Shown here: positions 59,718 to 64,000 of the stretch, piece after piece
Numbering within the stretch: the first letter of the stretch is position 1
Layout: each line of letters begins with the position of its first letter
From: Pseudomonas quebecensis
Lineage (GTDB): Bacteria > Pseudomonadota > Gammaproteobacteria > Pseudomonadales > Pseudomonadaceae
Assembly (NCBI RefSeq): GCF_026410085.1
Contig: NZ_CP112866.1
Coordinates: forward strand, 3,657,001 to 3,721,000
Length of the DNA: 64,000 nucleotides
Direction: 5' to 3'
The notes under the pieces: model-generated
Databases searched by the model: none
What the model was told of the DNA's origin: nothing
What the model saw: only the letters and a program-made list of their open reading frames with translations
Translations under genes and position numbers: made by a program

Positions 59718-60177
59718 GGTTTTCTGCCTCGTTCAGGGGTGGTCGACGCCACGCTTTGGCGGGGAGTTTACAGGCGCCCGAGGCCCTGTGAAGCCCGGAA
59801 ACATTGAAAGACTGCTGAAAGGTTAGTGAAAGCTTCGCCCATTAGCATCCAGCTCACGGTGAGCCTTGCCCACCCAGTTGCCCAAGCCGCAGCGCCCGCA
59901 AAACGCCTCGATGCGTTTTCGTCACAATAAGAACAATAACGGAGTGCACAACCATGCTGTCGACACAGCGCCAGAACCGCCCGCCTGTTCGTTTTCCTCG
60001 CTTGAACCACGCCGCCCTCGCCGGCGTTATTTCGTCGTTCAGCCAAACCGTCGTCCTCGAAGACCGCGGCACGGCCGCTGATGCGGATGAAGTGCGCCTG
60101 CTGGACCGCAAAGACGCCGCACGCTGATAAGCAGTGCCTGGTAGTAGAACCTCATAACAAAAAAGACGGAGATACCC
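59718..60177. other. Control region of the tct locus
   Basis: 460 bases between tctD and tctC. It holds one plausible small gene (59954-60127) and the promoters for both directions. The AT-rich spot CACAATAAGAACAATAACGG at 59924-59943 could belong to a promoter, but I see no certain boxes. Confidence 0.4.
59954..60127 (+). CDS. Possible 57-residue protein ahead of tctC
   Basis: ATG 59954 is preceded by GGAG at a long spacing of 9-10 bases. The product, starting MLSTQRQNRPPVRFPRLNHA, is basic at first and acidic at the end (DRGTAADADEVRLLDRKDAA), with no membrane segment. Nothing like it is known to me. It may be a leader peptide or chance frame; it sits 50 bases before tctC on the same strand. 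Confidence 0.4.
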   Translation: MLSTQRQNRPPVRFPRLNHAALAGVISSFSQTVVLEDRGTAADADEVRLLDRKDAAR

Positions 60178-61161
60178 ATGACTCTTTCATTGCGTAAATT
60201 GGCCCTCGCCGCCGGCTGCATGCTGTTCGCCGGCCAACTGCTGGCCGCCGACGAGCCCAAGCGTCCGGAATGTATCGCCCCCGCCTCCCCCGGCGGCGGT
60301 TTCGACCTGACCTGCAAACTGGCGCAAAGCGCACTGGTCAACGAGAAACTGCTGACCAAACCCATGCGCGTGACCTACATGCCCGGCGGCGTTGGCGCGG
60401 TGGCCTACAACGCCGTGGTCGCCCAGCGCCCGGCGGATGCCGGCACCCTGGTGGCCTGGTCCAGCGGCTCGCTGCTGAACCTGGCCCAGGGCAAGTTCGG
60501 GCGTTTCGACGAAAGCGCCGTGCGTTGGCTGGCCGCGGTTGGCACCAGCTACGGGGCCATCGCAGTGAAAAGCGATTCGCCCTACAAGACCCTCGACGAC
60601 CTGGTTCAAGCCCTGAAGAAAGATCCAGGCAGCGTGGTAATCGGTTCCGGCGGCACCGTCGGCAGCCAGGACTGGATGCAAACCGCCCTGATCGCCAAGG
60701 CCGCCGGGATCAACCCGCGCGAGCTGCGCTATGTGGCCCTTGAAGGCGGCGGTGAAATCGCCACCGCGCTGCTCGGTGGCCACATTCAGGTGGGCAGTAC
60801 CGACATCTCCGACTCCATGCCCCACATCCTCAGCGGCGACATGCGCCTGCTGGCGGTGTTCTCCGAGCAGCGCCTGGACGAGCCGGAAATGAAGGACATC
60901 CCAACCGCCAAGGAGCAAGGCTACGACATCGTGTGGCCAGTGGTGCGCGGCTTCTACCTCGGGCCTAAAGTCAGCGATGCCGATTACGCCTGGTGGAAAG
61001 ACGCCTTCGACAAACTGCTGGCGTCCGAAGAGTTCGCCAAGCTGCGTGACCAGCGCGAGCTGTTCCCGTTCGCCATGACCGGCCCGGAGCTGGACACCTA
61101 TGTGAAGAAACAGGTGGCTGACTACAAAGTGCTGGCCAAAGAGTTCGGCCTGATTCAGTAA
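60178..61161 (+). CDS. tctC: Tricarboxylate-binding protein TctC
   Basis: 327 residues with a signal peptide (MTLSLRKLALAAGCMLFAGQ...A). Family marks: APASPGGGFDLTCKLAQSAL near residue 40 and VIGSGGTVGSQDWMQTALIA near 155. It binds citrate-type substrates in the periplasm for the TctAB carrier. Operon tctC-tctB-tctA. Confidence 0.92.
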   Translation: MTLSLRKLALAAGCMLFAGQLLAADEPKRPECIAPASPGGGFDLTCKLAQSALVNEKLLTKPMRVTYMPGGVGAVAYNAVVAQRPADAGTLVAWSSGSLLNLAQGKFGRFDESAVRWLAAVGTSYGAIAVKSDSPYKTLDDLVQALKKDPGSVVIGSGGTVGSQDWMQTALIAKAAGINPRELRYVALEGGGEIATALLGGHIQVGSTDISDSMPHILSGDMRLLAVFSEQRLDEPEMKDIPTAKEQGYDIVWPVVRGFYLGPKVSDADYAWWKDAFDKLLASEEFAKLRDQRELFPFAMTGPELDTYVKKQVADYKVLAKEFGLIQ

Positions 61162-61220
61162 ACGCCCCTCTGTCGCGCGGCCATGCCTGGCAAACCCCAG
61201 GCGTGGCCCAGGAGTTCACC

Positions 61221-61679
61221 ATGCTCTTACAACGCATATTCGCCGCCGCGCTGCTGCTGGCCTGCGCCGGCCTGGCGCTGATGGCCTGGCCATATCAGGC
61301 GTCGTTTTCCTACGAACCCGTAGGGCCTCGCGCCTACCCGTTGCTGATGCTCGGGCTGATGAGCCTGGCGCTGATCTACATGCTGTTCCGCCCGCAACCA
61401 ACCAAGCACACCGAAGAAGAACCGGCGCTGGATCGCGAAACCCTGGTCAAGATCGGTTTCTGCGTGGCGCTGCTGATTGTGTTCGCCGCCACCTTCGAAC
61501 CATTGGGCTTCATCCTCAGCAGCATGCTGATCGGCATCCCCATGGCGCGCCTGTACGGCGGTCGCTGGGTGCCCAGCATCGTGATCGTCACCTTGATGGC
61601 CATCGGGCTGTACCTGCTGTTCGATAAAGCCATGGATGTGCCGCTGCCCCTCGGCCTGCTCGACGTTCTGGAGAACTGA
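61221..61679 (+). CDS. tctB: Small membrane subunit TctB
   Basis: 152 residues, four membrane segments (about 5-23, 40-57, 75-95, 110-140), as in TctB. AGGAG stands before ATG 61221. Works with TctA as a sodium-dependent carrier. One base separates its stop from tctA. Confidence 0.9.
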   Translation: MLLQRIFAAALLLACAGLALMAWPYQASFSYEPVGPRAYPLLMLGLMSLALIYMLFRPQPTKHTEEEPALDRETLVKIGFCVALLIVFAATFEPLGFILSSMLIGIPMARLYGGRWVPSIVIVTLMAIGLYLLFDKAMDVPLPLGLLDVLEN

Positions 61680-61680
61680 T

Positions 61681-63195
61681 ATGGATACTTTCGGCTACTT
61701 GGGCCAGGGCTTCGGCGTGGCGCTGTCTCCTTACAACCTGGTGACCGCCCTGTGCGGCACCTTGATCGGTACCGTGGTCGGCCTGCTGCCGGGTCTGGGC
61801 CCGATCAACGGCGTGGCGCTGTTGATCCCCATCGCCTTCGCCCTGGGCCTGCCGCCGGAATCGGCGCTGATCCTGCTGGCGGCGGTGTACCTGGGCTGCG
61901 AATACGGTGGCCGGATCAGCTCGATCCTGCTCAACATTCCGGGCGAGGCCTCCACCGTAATGACCACCCTCGACGGCTACCCGATGGCCCGTAAGGGCCT
62001 GGCGGGTGTGGCGCTGTCGCTGTCGGCGTGGAGTTCGTTCATCGGTGCGTTTATCGCCACCTGTGGCATGGTGCTGTTTGCGCCGTTGCTGGCCAAGTGG
62101 GCGATTGCCTTCGGCCCGGCGGAATATTTCGTCCTGATGGTGTTCGCGATTGTGTGCCTGGGCGGCATGGCCGGCGACAAGCCGTTGAAGACCTTTGTCG
62201 CGGCATTGATCGGGCTGTTCCTCTCGGCGGTGGGCATCGACGCCAACAGCGGCGTGTACCGTTTTACCGGCGATAACATTCACCTCACCGACGGCATCCA
62301 GTTCGTCGTGTTGGTGCTGGGCCTGTTCTCCATCAGTGAGATCCTGTTGCTGCTGGAAAAAACCCACCGTGGCCAGGAAGCGGTCAAGGCCACCGGACGC
62401 ATGATGTTCAACGTCAAGGAAGCGGCGTCGGTGTTCGTGGTGAACATCCGCTGCGGTCTGCTGGGTTTCATCATGGGCGTGTTGCCGGGTGCCGGCGCAA
62501 CCCTGGCCTCGGCCGTGGCCTACATGACCGAGAAACGCATGGCCGGCGCCAGCGGCAAGTTCGGCCAGGGCGATATGCGCGGCCTCGCCGCCCCGGAAAC
62601 CGCAATCGGTGCCTCCGCCTGCGGCGCTCTGGTGCCGATGCTGACGCTGGGCGTGCCCGGTTCGGGCACCACGGCGGTGATGATCGGCGCACTGTCGCTG
62701 TACAACATCACCCCCGGCCCGCTGTTGTTCCAACAGCAACCGGACATCGTCTGGGGCCTGATCGCCTCGTTGTTTATCGCCAACATCATGCTGGTGATCC
62801 TCAACATCCCAATGATCCGTCTCTTCACGCGCATCCTCGCCGTGCCGAACTGGGCGCTGGTGCCGGTGATTGCGATTATTACCGCGATCGGTGTGTACGC
62901 GGTGCATGCCACCACGTTCGACCTGTTCCTGATGGTCGGGATCGGCATCTTCGGCTATATCCTGCGCAAGCTGGACTTCCCGCTGTCGCCGGTGCTGCTG
63001 GGCTTTATCCTCGGTGGCCTGATGGAGCAGAACCTGCGCCGCGCGCTGTCGATCTCCAACGGTGCGCTGGAGATTCTGTGGTCGAGCCCGATCACCTTCG
63101 GTGTCTGGGTGCTGACGGCGTTTATGCTGGTCTTTCCGCTGATCCGCATCTACCGCAAACGCGCCCTGCAGCGTCGCGCCGTGGCCGATGTCTGA
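61681..63195 (+). CDS. tctA: Large membrane subunit TctA
   Basis: 504 residues with about 11-12 membrane segments. The family repeats are visible: LPGLGPINGVALLIPIAFAL near residue 38 and its inverted mate LPGAGATLASAVAYM near 265, plus TLGVPGSGTTAVMIGAL. It forms the sodium-driven channel for tricarboxylates. The stop overlaps the ATG of the next gene by a few bases. Confidence 0.93.
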   Translation: MDTFGYLGQGFGVALSPYNLVTALCGTLIGTVVGLLPGLGPINGVALLIPIAFALGLPPESALILLAAVYLGCEYGGRISSILLNIPGEASTVMTTLDGYPMARKGLAGVALSLSAWSSFIGAFIATCGMVLFAPLLAKWAIAFGPAEYFVLMVFAIVCLGGMAGDKPLKTFVAALIGLFLSAVGIDANSGVYRFTGDNIHLTDGIQFVVLVLGLFSISEILLLLEKTHRGQEAVKATGRMMFNVKEAASVFVVNIRCGLLGFIMGVLPGAGATLASAVAYMTEKRMAGASGKFGQGDMRGLAAPETAIGASACGALVPMLTLGVPGSGTTAVMIGALSLYNITPGPLLFQQQPDIVWGLIASLFIANIMLVILNIPMIRLFTRILAVPNWALVPVIAIITAIGVYAVHATTFDLFLMVGIGIFGYILRKLDFPLSPVLLGFILGGLMEQNLRRALSISNGALEILWSSPITFGVWVLTAFMLVFPLIRIYRKRALQRRAVADV

Positions 63196-64000
63196 GGTCA
63201 CCTTTAAACAGTGGTGGGGAACGCCGCTGGTCGGCCTGGCCGGCGGTTACCTGGCCAGCCTGATCGGCTGGCCGTTGCCGTACATGGTCGGCTCGTTGCT
63301 GGCGATCATTCTGGTGCGCTGCCTCACGCCGTGGCAGTTGGCGGAGATTCCCGGCGGGCGCAAATGCGGCCAGTGGGTAGTGGGGATCGGCATCGGCCTG
63401 CACTTCACCCCGGTGGTGATCGAGCAGGTGATGAGCCACTTCGGCCTGATCTTCTTCGGCGCGCTGGTCACCAGCCTGTCGAGCGTGGTGGGCGTGTGGC
63501 TGATGCGCCGCAGCGGTGAAGACCGCGCCACCGCGTTTTTCTCCAGCATGCCGGGCGGGTCCGGTGAGATGGTCAACCTCGGCGCACGCAATGGCGCGGT
63601 GCTCAGCCGTGTCGCGGCGGGGCAGAGTCTGCGCGTGCTGGCGGTAGTGCTGTGCGTACCGGCGATCTTCAAGTATTTGCTGGGGGGCGGCGCGCCGCAG
63701 TTTCATCCGGCACCGGTGAGTTGGGCGTGGCTGGCGTTGCTGTTTCCACTCGGGGCTCTGGTGGCCTGGGGTTGGCAGCGCCTGCGTCAGCCAAACCCGT
63801 GGTTGTTCGGCCCGTTATTGGTCAGTGCGACCGCCAGCGTTGTCTGGGATTTGCATATCGGCCTGCCCGACGGCGGCAGCCAGATTGGCCAATGGCTGAT
63901 CGGCAGCGGCCTGGGCTGCCATTTCAACCGCCAGTTCTTCCGTCGCGCCCCATCGTTCATGGCCCGCACCTTGATCGGCACCGCCCTGACCATGGTACTG
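63188..64000 (+). CDS. AbrB-family inner membrane protein (runs off right edge)
   Basis: 271 residues visible from ATG 63188, which lies inside the end of tctA. It has many membrane segments and two internal repeats of the AbrB (PF05145) kind: GGYLASLIGWPLPYMVGSLL and, near the end, LFGPLLVSATASVVWDLHIG. The middle has SSMPGGSGEMVNLG. Despite the family name it is not the DNA-binding AbrB. It is coupled to tctA, so it may aid tricarboxylate uptake or handle the same substrate; this is inference. Confidence 0.85.
   Translation, partial: MSEVTFKQWWGTPLVGLAGGYLASLIGWPLPYMVGSLLAIILVRCLTPWQLAEIPGGRKCGQWVVGIGIGLHFTPVVIEQVMSHFGLIFFGALVTSLSSVVGVWLMRRSGEDRATAFFSSMPGGSGEMVNLGARNGAVLSRVAAGQSLRVLAVVLCVPAIFKYLLGGGAPQFHPAPVSWAWLALLFPLGALVAWGWQRLRQPNPWLFGPLLVSATASVVWDLHIGLPDGGSQIGQWLIGSGLGCHFNRQFFRRAPSFMARTLIGTALTMVL

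Noticed and set aside
61588..63201. Very long open frame on the minus strand across tctA
   Set aside because: It is the antisense of a clear tctA gene; its His/Gln/Arg-rich product is the usual mirror of GC-rich membrane protein codons and matches no family.

Overview
The window looks like a chromosomal segment of a Pseudomonas of the fluorescens group. The basis is high GC content, the order algU-mucA-mucB-mucD next to a divergent nadB, the pair pobA / AraC-type regulator, and a REPIN built on the GTGGGAGGGGGC core typical of these genomes. Species assignment is inference; no database search was run.

Left part (1-24,000) is metabolic and regulatory core and flexible core: the start of an unrecognised gene at the edge, a 2-hydroxyacid dehydrogenase, ycgL-rnd, a methyltransferase, a glutamine-synthetase-family ligase, a periplasmic cyclohexadienyl dehydratase (PheC type) with a Cache-domain protein, an EmrB-type exporter, pobA with its probable AraC regulator, a ThDP decarboxylase of the AruI type, four transport proteins or exporters, and five LysR regulators, most beside a small catabolic or transport gene. 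24,058-29,438 is a tightly overlapped six-gene signalling operon: the stressosome core rsbR-rsbS-rsbT, a SpoIIE/PP2C phosphatase with its own ATPase domain, a soluble histidine kinase and a REC-PAS-HisKA-HATPase-REC hybrid kinase. There is no sigma-B gene, so the likely output is the two-component pair.

31,093-42,252 is an 11.2 kb genomic island inserted in the 3' end of tRNA-Ser(CGA). The intact tRNA lies at the right end and a 24-25 bp copy of its 3' end at the left, beside what is probably the original tRNA terminator. The island holds the wreck of a prophage packaging/lysis segment (holin, HNH, terminase), a HigB/HigA-like toxin-antitoxin pair, small orphan genes, an IS21-family element with its multiple terminal repeats, an AT-rich 721-residue protein with a PD-(D/E)XK nuclease signature, and a translationally coupled operon of a DUF262 (DGxQR) protein, a HEPN protein with an RX4H RNase motif and a complete cytosine-C5 methyltransferase. 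No integrase is left. The trio plus the facing nuclease gene is the best candidate for an uncommon defence system here.

Right part (42,252-64,000) is conserved core: tRNA-Ser, the operon dapA-bamC-MBL hydrolase-purC, gcvR-bcp, tusA, bepA, the envelope-stress operon algU-mucA-mucB-mucD (without mucC), nadB, sdhE-ygfX, ygfZ, an HDOD gene, and a complete tricarboxylate transport locus: tctDE on one strand, tctCBA plus an AbrB-family membrane protein running off the right edge on the other.
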